A stretch of DNA of 64,000 nucleotides from an uncultured Methanobrevibacter sp. (lineage in GTDB: Archaea > Methanobacteriota > Methanobacteria > Methanobacteriales > Methanobacteriaceae), in NCBI GenBank assembly GCA_902774685.1, contig CACYJH010000011.1, positions 23,814-87,813 on the forward strand, read 5' to 3'. Below, in pieces: positions 1-9,122 of this stretch. Position 1 is the first letter of the stretch. The number at the start of each line of letters is the position of its first letter. The notes under the pieces were generated by a model. It was not told the origin of the DNA and searched no databases. It worked only from the letters and a program-made list of their open reading frames with translations. The position numbers and the translations under genes were made by a program.

Positions 1-119
1 AAATAAATTAAAAAATAAACTTTATAAAAATAGCTTTTTTTAAAATTAAAAAATTAATTAAAAAAAATAAAATAATTAATTGCAAAAATAACTTTTTTTT
101 AAAAAAATAGAATAATTAT

Positions 120-944
120 TTATTCAATATTATCATCAGAATCTTCTTTTTTATTAGTAACACCTTTTATAACAGGTTTACCATCTCTGAATTCAATGAT
201 TAATCCTAAATCAGGGCTTTGACCATTAATGCGTTCTCCACCAATCCTAACCACTCTTGGATTTAAATCAATGGATCCTAAATCCTCATCAGATACATTG
301 TATGGATTAAAGGAAGTGTTTGAACTGGAATCCAATGACCCGCTCAAATCCTCGAATTCATGAGAATACTTGTTGGTCTTTTCATTATCATCATCAAAAT
401 ATGACAAGTCCTTATCCAAATCAAAGAAAGATGGACTGAGCTTTTCTCCATCCATATCCTCAATCTCTTTTTTAATCTCTTCCAAATCCTCAAACATCAA
501 ATCCTGATTTGAATCTGAGTAATGTCCTACCTCAAAAGTGGTTGGCATACCATAGGAGTCATAAGCTTTCATTGTTTCCAATGAGTATGGCTCACAAACA
601 ATTATATGGAACGGACCATGCTTGGAAAATGTAATCAAGTCTGCATGAGATGGACTTGCATTATGTCCTGGGTGAGAGTGTACTGAACCCCACTTTTTCT
701 GAGTAGGGGGAATCATCCAATCGTTAAAGGTAGCGCTTGTATGAGACCTTTCACCAGGTAAAAAGAGCAATCCGGTAATGTAGAGAACATTATTCTTAAC
801 ATGACCATCAAACATTGCTAAAAATTCATTGGGATATGACTTTTTAGAATAAAATACTACAGAATCAATTACTCCTTGGTCAACACAAACCTTTTCAAAC
901 TGATTCTTTTCATTCATTTTTGAGACCAAATCTTCAAATCCCAC
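120..944 (-). CDS. JAMM/MPN-domain metalloprotease-like protein
   Basis: A 274-residue protein whose first half is a JAB/MPN (JAMM) domain. The zinc motif is visible as HSHPGHNASPSHAD at about residues 90-103 (H-x-H-P...S-x2-D), with upstream acidic residues that could supply the glutamate. JAMM proteins are zinc isopeptidases that often remove ubiquitin-like modifiers; the substrate here is unknown. The second half is an acidic, Asp/Ser/Asn-rich linker of about 90 residues followed by a short strand-rich tail (RVVRIGGERING and onward). Translation probably begins at a GTG, because GAGGTGG lies 4 bases upstream on the minus strand. The domain call is firm. Catalytic activity is inferred. Confidence 0.82.
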   Translation of the reverse strand: MGFEDLVSKMNEKNQFEKVCVDQGVIDSVVFYSKKSYPNEFLAMFDGHVKNNVLYITGLLFLPGERSHTSATFNDWMIPPTQKKWGSVHSHPGHNASPSHADLITFSKHGPFHIIVCEPYSLETMKAYDSYGMPTTFEVGHYSDSNQDLMFEDLEEIKKEIEDMDGEKLSPSFFDLDKDLSYFDDDNEKTNKYSHEFEDLSGSLDSSSNTSFNPYNVSDEDLGSIDLNPRVVRIGGERINGQSPDLGLIIEFRDGKPVIKGVTNKKEDSDDNIE

Positions 945-1041
945 ATTACCACCTCATTAACTTTAGAATAAATAGTCAATAAATCATATTAAAAAAATGA
1001 AATATTAAAGAAATAATAGTATAATAATTTCTCCACAGCAT

Positions 1042-1803
1042 TTATAATTTTTCAAAAAAGTCCTTATTGAAAATATCCAATTCATAATCAACAAAAACTT
1101 CACTGCGAGTAGATATTGTTTTCTCTTGCTTTTTAGGATTGAATCCTTCTATTTCCCATGACCTTTTATAAATTCCGATTCCTCTCTTTTTCCAATTTTC
1201 AACATCATTAAGATTGATTCCTCTCTCAAAGAGCATATCATGGATGTCACTTGATTTCAATCCTTTGATTTTTTCATTTGCTTGCTTATCATCGTATTCT
1301 TTTTTCAGTGCCCATATGCCATATCCATTGATGCAATTTCTCCAACATTCATCTTGTCTCCATTTGAAGTAGCTACATATAGATGCATCATCAATTGGAA
1401 TTATTCTTGAATCAAAGGATATAGGAAATACATTATTCCTATCATTATCTGATAACTTATCCAGATTAAATTCATTAGAATAATCGTTTAATAAATAATA
1501 TGTAAAGGAACTTGAGGCCAGTGAGGAGAATACAGAATTGATCTTTTCGATTCTGCCTGAAAATGGAATTTCATCCAAAAGAATACTAATTTCATCGGAG
1601 AATGCGTAAATGAACTTAGGTGAAAACTGATTGAAGATATCCAAGCATACATTTGTGATAATATTATAGAAATTCTCATCATAAGGCTTTTCAAGATCCA
1701 ATCCCTTTGCCAAACTATGAAACTTACGCCCATCCAAACGTAGAATTATATTTGAGTTCTTTGGAACTTTCATTGTTGAGTAAATTTCATAATCCTTCAT
1801 CAA
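1042..1803 (-). CDS. tRNA(His) guanylyltransferase / Thg1-like 3'-5' polymerase
   Basis: A 253-residue Thg1-family protein. The two metal-binding carboxylate motifs of the palm domain are visible: RLDGRKFHS near residue 22 and YAFSDEISILL near residue 67. Archaeal Thg1-like proteins add nucleotides in the 3'-5' direction to tRNA 5' ends, either G-1 on tRNA-His or repair of truncated tRNAs using the template strand. The length matches the family. AGGTGAT precedes two consecutive ATG codons (1803 and 1800), so either may be used. The gene stands alone between the JAMM and nadX genes on the same strand. Family assignment is confident; whether it is tRNA-His specific cannot be seen. Confidence 0.87.
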   Translation of the reverse strand: MMKDYEIYSTMKVPKNSNIILRLDGRKFHSLAKGLDLEKPYDENFYNIITNVCLDIFNQFSPKFIYAFSDEISILLDEIPFSGRIEKINSVFSSLASSSFTYYLLNDYSNEFNLDKLSDNDRNNVFPISFDSRIIPIDDASICSYFKWRQDECWRNCINGYGIWALKKEYDDKQANEKIKGLKSSDIHDMLFERGINLNDVENWKKRGIGIYKRSWEIEGFNPKKQEKTISTRSEVFVDYELDIFNKDFFEKL

Positions 1804-1877
1804 ATCACCTAAATTAAAAATTTTATGATTATATAAATTTTATTAACTTATTTCTTTAAAAAAACATTAATTTCAAA

Positions 1878-2636
1878 TTATGTTCCTACTGAGAAACATT
1901 CGTTAAAGCTTTTCAATAACTTAATAGCTGAAAATGCTGCTAACATGCTTGTTTTTGGATTTGCAGCAAACGGATAGTTTTCAGAGCTTGTTCTGAATTC
2001 ACCGAAGTCACCTTTCACTACCACTTCATGAACATTTCTATCAACTTTAGGGTCTACGATGATCTTTACATCAATATCCATATTGCAGGCAATACTCAAA
2101 GAAGCAGCCACATTAATGTTTACCGGGAACTTCTCTACAGCTTCGGAAGCCTTTCCTTCAAATAGGATCTCTTCCTCTTCAACTTCTCTGCCTAATGATT
2201 TAGGTGCCTTTCTTGTAGTGAGTGAAGCCTGATTTATCTTACCGATTGATGCTGCCTTGATACCATCCAAACCTACTATAGCACCAGATGGAGCATAAAC
2301 CTTTGCCTTATGTTCTTGAGCAGTCTTGTGGACATTTTCTCTAAATTCCTTATCCATCAATGCACCTACACTCATGACCATCAAATCCACACCTTCTTCC
2401 AAAACAGGTATGGCAATGCCTTTTAAAGCCATTGGAGAAGCTGCTTCTACTATCAAATCAACTTTTTTTATCATATCCTCAAGCTTTATAACAGCTATAC
2501 CATTTGCAATCTGTGCAAGGTTTTCAGCTCTTTCTATATCACGGTCATAGAAATACTTGATATCTATTCCATCTTCAGATATTTCATTAACTATTGTATT
2601 TGCAATAGCTCCACACCCTACTATACCTACAATCAT
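1878..2636 (-). CDS. nadX: L-aspartate dehydrogenase
   Basis: A 252-residue NAD(P)-dependent aspartate dehydrogenase that makes iminoaspartate, the first step of de novo NAD synthesis in archaea lacking aspartate oxidase. The Rossmann motif [10 protein letters not shown] opens the protein at residues 4-13. The C-terminal catalytic half contains the [11 protein letters not shown] segment with its family-typical Asn/Ala pattern, and a [12 protein letters not shown] motif near the end. GGAGATG lies just upstream of the ATG. Its pathway partners nadC and nadA also lie in this window (about 43.6 and 46.5 kb), not in one operon. Length and motifs agree with the family. Confidence 0.92.
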   Translation of the reverse strand: MIVGIVGCGAIANTIVNEISEDGIDIKYFYDRDIERAENLAQIANGIAVIKLEDMIKKVDLIVEAASPMALKGIAIPVLEEGVDLMVMSVGALMDKEFRENVHKTAQEHKAKVYAPSGAIVGLDGIKAASIGKINQASLTTRKAPKSLGREVEEEEILFEGKASEAVEKFPVNINVAASLSIACNMDIDVKIIVDPKVDRNVHEVVVKGDFGEFRTSSENYPFAANPKTSMLAAFSAIKLLKSFNECFSVGT

Positions 2637-3003
2637 TAGTTCATCTCCGATATAATTTTGAATATTTATATATTTATCCTTAATATTAATAAATTTTTAT
2701 TAAATAAAAAACTATCTGATTATTTAAGTCTTAAATTAAAATCTAAAAAAATAATCAATCAGATAAGCAATCCAATATTCATAATGAAAAATGAAAATTT
2801 GTAAACCATTTATTATAAATTGTTAATAACATTGATAATAACAGAAAAAATAGAAAAGATCACTTCATGAAAATAAAATTAAAAAAGAGAAAATAAATTA
2901 AATATGTTAATTAATCTGAAACTACATTTAGAAAAACAGGCTAATAATCAAAGGATATGGTAAAAAATCTCAAAGATTAATAACATATTTGCTTAATAAA
3001 GAC
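2637..3003. other. AT-rich intergenic gap upstream of nadX
   Basis: No ORF with a convincing ribosome binding site. It contains a distant inverted repeat (TATCTGATT near 2713, AATCAGATA near 2756) whose right-to-left reading is followed by a T-rich run. This could be a terminator for the PRC-barrel transcript or part of the nadX leader. The rest is unstructured A/T sequence. Confidence 0.4.
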
Positions 3004-3411
3004 TTATACTTTTGGTACAGGAGCTTCTACAGGAGCTTCTCTTGGAGCTTCTCTAATAGGCTCAGGTCTTGGGCGTACAGAGATTTCTTCGCCAGCTACA
3101 GGAGGTTTTGGTCTTTTTAAGTCTTGAGGATCAATTAACATAATGTCTCCAATAGCAGTTACTCTGTCAAACTCAATATTAAGTAAGCCTTCTTGGAAGG
3201 TTCTGCCTACTTCTTCTTCAGGTACGAATTGGAATCCGCCTCTAAAGATATCTCTGAATCCTGCGCTTTTTCTTTCAGGTTCTAAAGCTTTTACTTGGAG
3301 TCTAGAGATAGTTCCGTATCTTATATTGAGAACTACGTCATGAACTTGTCCTACATACTGACCAGCTAATGTGTATATATCTAAATCGTAAAGAGTTGAA
3401 ACTTCTACCAT
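3004..3411 (-). CDS. PRC-barrel domain protein
   Basis: A small cytoplasmic protein of about 135 residues with an N-terminal PRC-barrel: EVSTLYDLDIYTLAG, then VHDVVLNIRYGTISRLQV, ending in MLIDPQDL. The C-terminal 30 residues form a Pro/Glu/Arg-rich tail with a repeated EAP pattern. PRC-barrels occur in RNA processing and photosynthetic reaction-centre proteins. Methanogen versions are common and often present in several copies, with no settled role; they have been linked to archaeal cell division. The ORF can start at 3423, but GGTGA lies 6 bases before the ATG at 3411, so I prefer that start. A wide AT-rich upstream region separates it from its neighbour, implying its own promoter. Confidence 0.85.
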   Translation of the reverse strand: MVEVSTLYDLDIYTLAGQYVGQVHDVVLNIRYGTISRLQVKALEPERKSAGFRDIFRGGFQFVPEEEVGRTFQEGLLNIEFDRVTAIGDIMLIDPQDLKRPKPPVAGEEISVRPRPEPIREAPREAPVEAPVPKV

Positions 3412-4060
3412 TTTTTTCACCATCTAACTCAATAAATCAAATAAAAATGTTTGTGATCAATGTTAAAAAACATTGAAATTATCCTTTAATTTTTAAAAAT
3501 TTTAGCCTATAAAGAATGAATTAATAATTAAAGTATGAATTTTCAATTTTTGATAATTATAAAGAAATTCATAAGAAATTTAACAATTAAACACTAAATA
3601 AGCTTATTATATAATATATGTATATTTGCTTATATAAATACTTTATGTTTTTTAACTGAAAATTAACTAATAAAATCAAAAATTACTACGAAAATTTAAA
3701 GAAAAATTAAAAATAATAATTAAAATTTTCTAAAAATAAAAAAATAAGAAAAATTTAATATCAAACCCAAAAAATAAGAAAAATTTCATCAAAAAAATTC
3801 AAAATTTTCGAAAAAATGATAATAACATGATATTATCATCAAAAATTACATGAAATCTGAAAAAAATGTTAATATCATTGTAATATCAAAAAGGAAAAAT
3901 CTAAAAGTAATAATGAAAATGAAAAAATTATTAATTAAATTGCAGATGACAAAATAAATTGAAAAATTAAAATTCTAAAAAATTAGATAAAAAATGAAAA
4001 AATAGTTTCAAAAAATAAAATAAAAATAAAAATAAAAAAATGGAAAAATAGAAAAATAGA
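3412..4060. other. long AT-rich intergenic region with imperfect palindromes
   Basis: About 650 bases without a supportable gene. TATA-like sequence lies near 3615-3645 and could drive the PRC-barrel gene leftward. Between about 3817 and 3890 there is a near-perfect 22-bp palindrome (TGATAATAACATGATATTATCA) followed by a diverged relative. I see no tRNA-like or coding signal. Confidence 0.45.
3817..3838. repeat. near-perfect 22-bp palindrome
   Basis: TGATAATAACATGATATTATCA matches its own reverse complement at 20 of 22 positions. It lies in a non-coding region about 400 bases upstream of the PRC-barrel gene. It may be a protein-binding site or a chance feature of AT-rich sequence. Confidence 0.35.
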
Positions 4061-4067
4061 AAAAAAG

Positions 4068-4090
4068 AAGAAGTTTTGATTAAACTTCTT
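4068..4090 (-). terminator. hairpin terminator of the tRNA-binding protein gene
   Basis: A perfect 9-bp stem (AAGAAGTTT / AAACTTCTT) with a 5-base loop lies about 23 bases past the stop codon. Read leftward it is followed by a T-run (A-run at 4061-4066 on the plus strand). Confidence 0.6.
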
Positions 4091-4112
4091 TAAAAAGTTA
4101 GGAAAGTTTGGG

Positions 4113-4838
4113 TTAGTTATCTAAAAAGTTTGTAATCATGTTTTTGGTTTCATTTAATGATTCCATAGGTATTCCATTAGGCATTTGACCTAATTCACCT
4201 TGAACATCCTTTAAAATGCTACCATTCATTCCTAAAAACATTCCTTCAGAAACAATTTCCATAAATGTAGCAGGAGGAAGCAAGGAAACACCTACCCTGT
4301 TGCCTTCCTTAACTGTCAAGTCATTGGTAACTACCTTTAAGGCTCTTTTACCAAGGTTTACATTACAGATCATCAATGAATCAGCATTAGGATGTTTGCT
4401 GACACTCATGATTTCTCCAACCTTTACGTCAATTCCAACGATTGGATCATCAATAGGTCCAAATTTGAATCTTGCCCTAAGTCCTAAAATGGTGTCCAGG
4501 AAGAATCTTACCTTAGCGATATTCTCTTCTGTCTTTTCCCTTTCATCCTTTGGAGCGCCACTCATAAACTTATGTGCCCAATCTTCACCACCAAGGAAAT
4601 CGACAATTCTAGTAGCCTTATCTTCAAGCTTTTCAACATCTTCACAATTGGCTAATGTATCTCCTTCAAGATAACAGTAAAGCAAGGACTTTAAGTCTGG
4701 TTCCATCTTTTTAGCTTCTTCGATTGCACCTTTCTTATTCCAATTACCTCTAAAACTTCCAGTTTGTACGGTTCTTAAGAATAATTCACGAGCATGCATA
4801 GCTATCAATATTCTATAATCTTTTGCAGTGTCCCACAT
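4113..4838 (-). CDS. tRNA-binding (EMAPII/Arc1-type OB-fold) domain protein
   Basis: A 241-residue protein with a helical N-terminal half (about 1-120) and a C-terminal tRNA-binding OB-fold. The family signature is visible: VGIDVKVGEIMSVSKHPNADSLMICNVNLG, then VSLLPPATFMEIVSEGMFLG near the end. These domains bind tRNA non-specifically and usually act in trans with aminoacyl-tRNA synthetases. Stand-alone methanogen versions with this N-terminal extension are common, and their partner is not established. CGTGAT precedes the ATG. It is monocistronic, with a clear hairpin terminator after the stop. Confidence 0.85.
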   Translation of the reverse strand: MWDTAKDYRILIAMHARELFLRTVQTGSFRGNWNKKGAIEEAKKMEPDLKSLLYCYLEGDTLANCEDVEKLEDKATRIVDFLGGEDWAHKFMSGAPKDEREKTEENIAKVRFFLDTILGLRARFKFGPIDDPIVGIDVKVGEIMSVSKHPNADSLMICNVNLGKRALKVVTNDLTVKEGNRVGVSLLPPATFMEIVSEGMFLGMNGSILKDVQGELGQMPNGIPMESLNETKNMITNFLDN

Positions 4839-4968
4839 AATATCACGATTGATAAAAATAAATTTGAAATAAATATTCAGTTTTTTAATTAATAATTATT
4901 TTATTCTTCTTTAAATTAATACTTTTTTAAAAATATGATCAATTGAAAATGTCAAATAATCATCAAAA

Positions 4969-6384
4969 TCATTTGCAATTGAATGCAATCAATTTGCTTT
5001 TGCACATGTCTTCAACTGCATACTTGATTCCTTCCTTGCCTATTCCACTTGACTTGAACCCACCGAATGGCATGGCATCTGTTCTGAATGTAGATTCCTT
5101 ATTGATTAAAACGGAACCTGCATCGATTTCATTGGCGCATCTAAGTGCATTTCGAATGCTTTCAGTGAAGACTCCTGCCTGAAGACCATATTGGGTATCA
5201 TTCGCCGCCTTTATTGCCTCATCAATTCCGTCAACTCTGATGATTGGTGCAATCGGACCGAATGTCTCATTTGCAACAAGACCCATTTTCATATTGACAT
5301 TATCCAAAATGGTAGGCTCATAGAAACAATCCTTACGGTTTCCACCTAAAAGAAGTTCTGCACCATCTTCAATAGCACTGTTTACTGATGTTTCAATATT
5401 GATTGCAGCACTTTCATTGATTACAGGACCAATATCAGTTGATTCGTCCATTGGATTTCCCATCTTGAGCTTGCTTGCTTCCTTTACAAAGAAATCGATG
5501 AATTCATCAGCAATCTTATTGTCAAGGATGATTCTTTTAACTCCTATGCAAACCTGACCTGAGAATAGAAATGCACCAGATGTTGCTGCACTTACTGCCT
5601 TTTCAATATCTGCATCCTCAAGAATGACCAATGGGTCATTTCCTCCAAGCTCCATAGTAAGCTTTTTCATACCTGCTCTTGATGATATGAATAATCCTGT
5701 AGCTACACTGCCTGTAAATGATATCTTGTTTATACCAGTTGACACCACCATAGCATCTCCAACTTCACTGCCATAACCGGTTACTGAGTTTATTACCCCA
5801 TCAGGAAAATGATTGTTGATAATTTCAGCTAATCTTAAGGCAGCTAAAGGCGCTTCCATTGATGGTTTCATGACAACTGTGTTTTTAGCTGCAATCGCAG
5901 GAGCTATCTTATGCAAAGCCAAATTGACAGGATAATTGAATGGAGTTATTGCTCCCACAACACCAAGAGGAACCTTCTTAGTAAATGCTAAAAACCTTGC
6001 ATCAACTGGGCCAGTGGCATCTATAGGTACAGATTCCCCATAGATTCTTTTTGCTTCCTCTGCTGCAAACTGCAATGTTTCTACAGATCTTTGGAGTTCA
6101 CCAATAGCTTGCTTGTATGGTTTTCCAGCTTCACTGACAATCAGTTTCGCTATGCTTTCGCTTTCCTTTTCAAGCTCCTCGCAAGCATCCAAAAGATTGT
6201 TTGAAACTTCTCTTGCAGACAAGTCATTTAAGGCTTTCTTTGCATTGTTTGCCGCTTCAATAGCATTATCTGCATCACTTCTATATCCAATCGGAACTGT
6301 ATCCACTATTTCGCCATTGTATGGATTGATAACATCATAATGGTCTGATTTATCTATAGATTCACCATTGATTAAGAATTTCAT
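4969..6384 (-). CDS. NAD(P)-dependent aldehyde dehydrogenase (lactaldehyde dehydrogenase-like)
   Basis: A 471-residue aldehyde dehydrogenase. Motifs appear in family order: VGAITPFNYPVNLALHK, KPSMEAPLA, FTGSVATG for cofactor binding, ELGGNDPLV with the general-base Glu, and FLFSGQVCIGVKR with the catalytic Cys near residue 280. The C-terminal end carries PFGGFKSSGIGKEG. In methanogens the closest functional model is lactaldehyde dehydrogenase (CofA), which supplies lactate for coenzyme F420 synthesis. That role is plausible but not provable from sequence alone. CAGGAG precedes the ATG. It stands alone between non-coding gaps. Confidence 0.87.
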   Translation of the reverse strand: MKFLINGESIDKSDHYDVINPYNGEIVDTVPIGYRSDADNAIEAANNAKKALNDLSAREVSNNLLDACEELEKESESIAKLIVSEAGKPYKQAIGELQRSVETLQFAAEEAKRIYGESVPIDATGPVDARFLAFTKKVPLGVVGAITPFNYPVNLALHKIAPAIAAKNTVVMKPSMEAPLAALRLAEIINNHFPDGVINSVTGYGSEVGDAMVVSTGINKISFTGSVATGLFISSRAGMKKLTMELGGNDPLVILEDADIEKAVSAATSGAFLFSGQVCIGVKRIILDNKIADEFIDFFVKEASKLKMGNPMDESTDIGPVINESAAINIETSVNSAIEDGAELLLGGNRKDCFYEPTILDNVNMKMGLVANETFGPIAPIIRVDGIDEAIKAANDTQYGLQAGVFTESIRNALRCANEIDAGSVLINKESTFRTDAMPFGGFKSSGIGKEGIKYAVEDMCKSKLIAFNCK

Positions 6385-6531
6385 GATTTTGACTCCTGAA
6401 TTTGATTTAATTAAATAATTTACTTTTTAATTCAATTAATTTTTAAATAATTATTAAACTATTTGTTTTATTGAATAATAAATTTTAGTAAAAGCAAATA
6501 AATAAAAATAAAACTTAAAATAAAAGTTAAA

Positions 6532-6753
6532 TCATTCAAATCTTGAAGCAATATCACTGAATGAACTGTTTAATGATTTCATTTCATTAGAACCTATTTC
6601 AGTTCCTAAATCAGACAAATATGATTTATACATTGAAACCACCACTAAAATAATCACGATTATTCCTCCAACAATCAGAATCAATTCAGCAGAACCTTGT
6701 CCTTTCTCATCATTAATTAAACCATTTAAAAGATTGATTTGACCATATTTCAT
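6532..6753 (-). CDS. class III signal peptide (pilin-like) protein
   Basis: A 73-residue protein with a short charged N-terminus, the sequence DEKGQGSAELILIVGGIIVI (residues 18-37) and a small C-terminal domain. The QGSAE start to a hydrophobic helix is the archaeal class III signal peptide cleaved by the EppA prepilin peptidase, so the mature protein should be a type IV-like pilin subunit of about 50 residues. GGAGGTC lies 5 bases before the ATG. It follows the TadC-like gene by 14 bases, so the two are probably co-transcribed and form part of a pilus assembly system whose ATPase is outside this window. Confidence 0.85.
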   Translation of the reverse strand: MKYGQINLLNGLINDEKGQGSAELILIVGGIIVIILVVVSMYKSYLSDLGTEIGSNEMKSLNSSFSDIASRFE

Positions 6754-6767
6754 AATTGACCTCCAAA

Positions 6768-7700
6768 CTAGACCAATCCAAAGAAACCTGCTCCGAAGTT
6801 ATTGATCAGATAGAATATCAAAAAAGCGGAACATGTAATTGGAATTGAATATCTGAGCCCTTTCCTTAAGTCCCCATACATTATCAATGCTATCAAAAAC
6901 CCAGCCAGAACAGAATGGATTATCAAGTAGATTTCTGCTGCAAGAGGTGCAACTTCACAAATGGCTCCTCCTTTGCCTAATTCAATCATGAATGTTGAAT
7001 AGACTCCAACCATCCCCAGTGCAAAGGGAGCTGCAAATGTGGAAGCTATTAGCAGAAACATGATTGACATCATCACACCTGCCTTTCTTTCTCTCTTCAA
7101 TATCAGCATAGCCCTTAAATCATCACTTACATCAAGAATGATATCAGACAAGGATCCTCCACTTTTATGAGCATTCAAAATGATTTTAAAACTGCGTTCA
7201 AGATCCTTTGAATTGAGTCGGAATGCCATGTTATTAAAGGATTCATCTAAACTTTTTCCCATCCTTATCTCTACAACAACTCTCCTTAATTCATCATACA
7301 ATGGCCCTTTTCCATGATTTGACATGTCAACCAAGGCATTTTCCAAACTCAAGCCCACCTTCAGCATTGAAGACAATTGCCTTAGGAAATCTGGAATTGA
7401 ACTTTCTATTTCAGTTGTCCTTCTTTCTATTTTTATGAATAGGATTAGAACAAAAGTTATTGTTGGAATGAAAATGGCTAAAATTATGGAAAATAGCATG
7501 TTAAATGAAAATACTATCGAAAGCAGTGAAAATAGAATAATAAATGCCAAATAGACAATTATAATTATTGACAGCAATTGAGAAGCCAGTGTAAATATCC
7601 CTGCTTTTAGCAAGTACTCCTGAAAGCTAATTAAAATAGATTGATTAAGCCTATTTTCTATTAAATCTGATAATTTAATTATTAAATCTTCAATAAACAT
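6768..7700 (-). CDS. type II/IV secretion platform protein, TadC (T2SSF family)
   Basis: About 310 residues with a membrane segment near the N-terminus, a cytosolic T2SSF domain ([22 protein letters not shown] through [14 protein letters not shown]) and several C-terminal membrane segments. Proteins of this kind form the inner-membrane platform for archaeal type IV-like pili. The pilin gene follows 14 bases downstream, which supports the assignment. The ORF is open to an ATG at 7775, but the extra 25 residues are Leu/Asn/Lys-rich and look like translated spacer. The ATG at 7700 begins family-like sequence ([12 protein letters not shown]). Neither start has a good ribosome binding site, so the N-terminus is uncertain. 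Confidence 0.8.
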   Translation of the reverse strand: MFIEDLIIKLSDLIENRLNQSILISFQEYLLKAGIFTLASQLLSIIIIVYLAFIILFSLLSIVFSFNMLFSIILAIFIPTITFVLILFIKIERRTTEIESSIPDFLRQLSSMLKVGLSLENALVDMSNHGKGPLYDELRRVVVEIRMGKSLDESFNNMAFRLNSKDLERSFKIILNAHKSGGSLSDIILDVSDDLRAMLILKRERKAGVMMSIMFLLIASTFAAPFALGMVGVYSTFMIELGKGGAICEVAPLAAEIYLIIHSVLAGFLIALIMYGDLRKGLRYSIPITCSAFLIFYLINNFGAGFFGLV

Positions 7701-7895
7701 TGATAATAGATTTGTATAAGTTATTAATAAATTTAACTTAATTTTAGACTTAAAAAAACAATTTAAATAGAACATTATAAAAAATAAGAAAAATTAGAAT
7801 TAATCTATAAAATTAAAGTGATTTAAGGAAATTAAAATAAATAAAAAATTAAATTAATAATAAAAAAATTAAATCAATGAAAAAATAATAAAAAA

Positions 7896-8939
7896 TTATA
7901 AAATTTGAGGCAAATTACCAATCAATTTACCCTTTTTATCAACTAAAACCATATCCTCTATCCTTACTCCAAACTCACCTTCAAGGTAGATTCCAGGTTC
8001 TATAGTAACAATCATATTATTCTCCAAAACAGTTTGATCCCTAAGGGATACAGAAGGATTTTCATGAATGTCCAAACCTAGGCTATGGCCTGTGCTGTGA
8101 ATGAAATTATCACCATATCCATACTCAGCAATGATGTCCCTTGCCACCTTATCAACTTCACAAGCCTTCACTCCTGCTTTCACTGCATCAACGGCTTTAT
8201 CATGAGCTTCGAGAACAATATTTGAGATTTCTTCCTGCCTTTCTGTGTAGATGAATGTTCTGGTTGTGTCACTGCAATATCCTTCAAACTTGCATCCGTA
8301 ATCCACTAAAACAGGAGTGTCAAGTACATGATGCCTTGGAGTTGAATGAGGCAAGCTTGATACTGGACCTGATGCGAATATTGTGTCAAATGATTCGACA
8401 CTTGCACCATTCTTTCTCATCAAATAACCTAATTCATAGGCACATTCCCATTCCTGAGCTCCTTTTTCCTGTTTATCACGCACATCCAATTCAATCAACG
8501 ACTTATGTGCAATATCTGTTGCCTTAAGAATCTTTTCAATCTCATCATCAGACTTTATCATTCTTTCAGTGGATATTACATCAGAGATTGTGAGATTGAA
8601 GTCATTGAACTTTTGATAGACATTTGCAGTCAAGTCTGATTCGATAGCCAAGTTCTTGATTTGCTCTTCCTTCAAACACTCAATCATCTTATCATATGAT
8701 TCGTACTTTACAATATCAATGGAAGAGGTGTTTTTTGCATTTTCCATATCCATTCCAGAGACGAATATGATTGGATTTTCCTTGATAATCAGGAATGCAA
8801 AGCTGGTTGACAGGTAGCCTGAGAGGTAATAGATATTATTGAAATTAGCCACCAACATGGCATCCAGATCTTTTTCTTCCAATTTTTTTAAGATATTTTT
8901 TATGTGAAAGTTATGAACATTATTTTCCTTAATTTGCAT
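7896..8939 (-). CDS. M24 family metallopeptidase (Xaa-Pro aminopeptidase-like)
   Basis: A 347-residue creatinase/aminopeptidase-fold protein. The N-terminal third is the creatinase-like domain. The C-terminal pita-bread domain shows all five metal ligands: LVDYGCKFEGYCSDTTRTF (two Asp), HSTGHSLGLDIHE (His), EPGIYLEG (Glu) and GVRIEDMVLV (Glu). It should remove N-terminal residues preceding proline, with two divalent metals bound. Length agrees with archaeal Xaa-Pro dipeptidases and aminopeptidases. An AGAGGC stretch lies upstream of the ATG. It is divergent from ycaO across a gap of about 180 bases. Confidence 0.88.
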   Translation of the reverse strand: MQIKENNVHNFHIKNILKKLEEKDLDAMLVANFNNIYYLSGYLSTSFAFLIIKENPIIFVSGMDMENAKNTSSIDIVKYESYDKMIECLKEEQIKNLAIESDLTANVYQKFNDFNLTISDVISTERMIKSDDEIEKILKATDIAHKSLIELDVRDKQEKGAQEWECAYELGYLMRKNGASVESFDTIFASGPVSSLPHSTPRHHVLDTPVLVDYGCKFEGYCSDTTRTFIYTERQEEISNIVLEAHDKAVDAVKAGVKACEVDKVARDIIAEYGYGDNFIHSTGHSLGLDIHENPSVSLRDQTVLENNMIVTIEPGIYLEGEFGVRIEDMVLVDKKGKLIGNLPQIL

Positions 8940-9122
8940 TTAAAGGCCTCTGACAAATTATTTATTTTCTTCTATAAATTGTTATATCCTTTATTATTTA
9001 AAAATTAAACGAATAATTTAAAAGTGGCTATAACAATTATTATAAATAATCAATTACATAATATAAATATTACAAATCTTAAAAAAATCTAAATAAATTA
9101 AAAATGGCTAAGGATAAAAAAC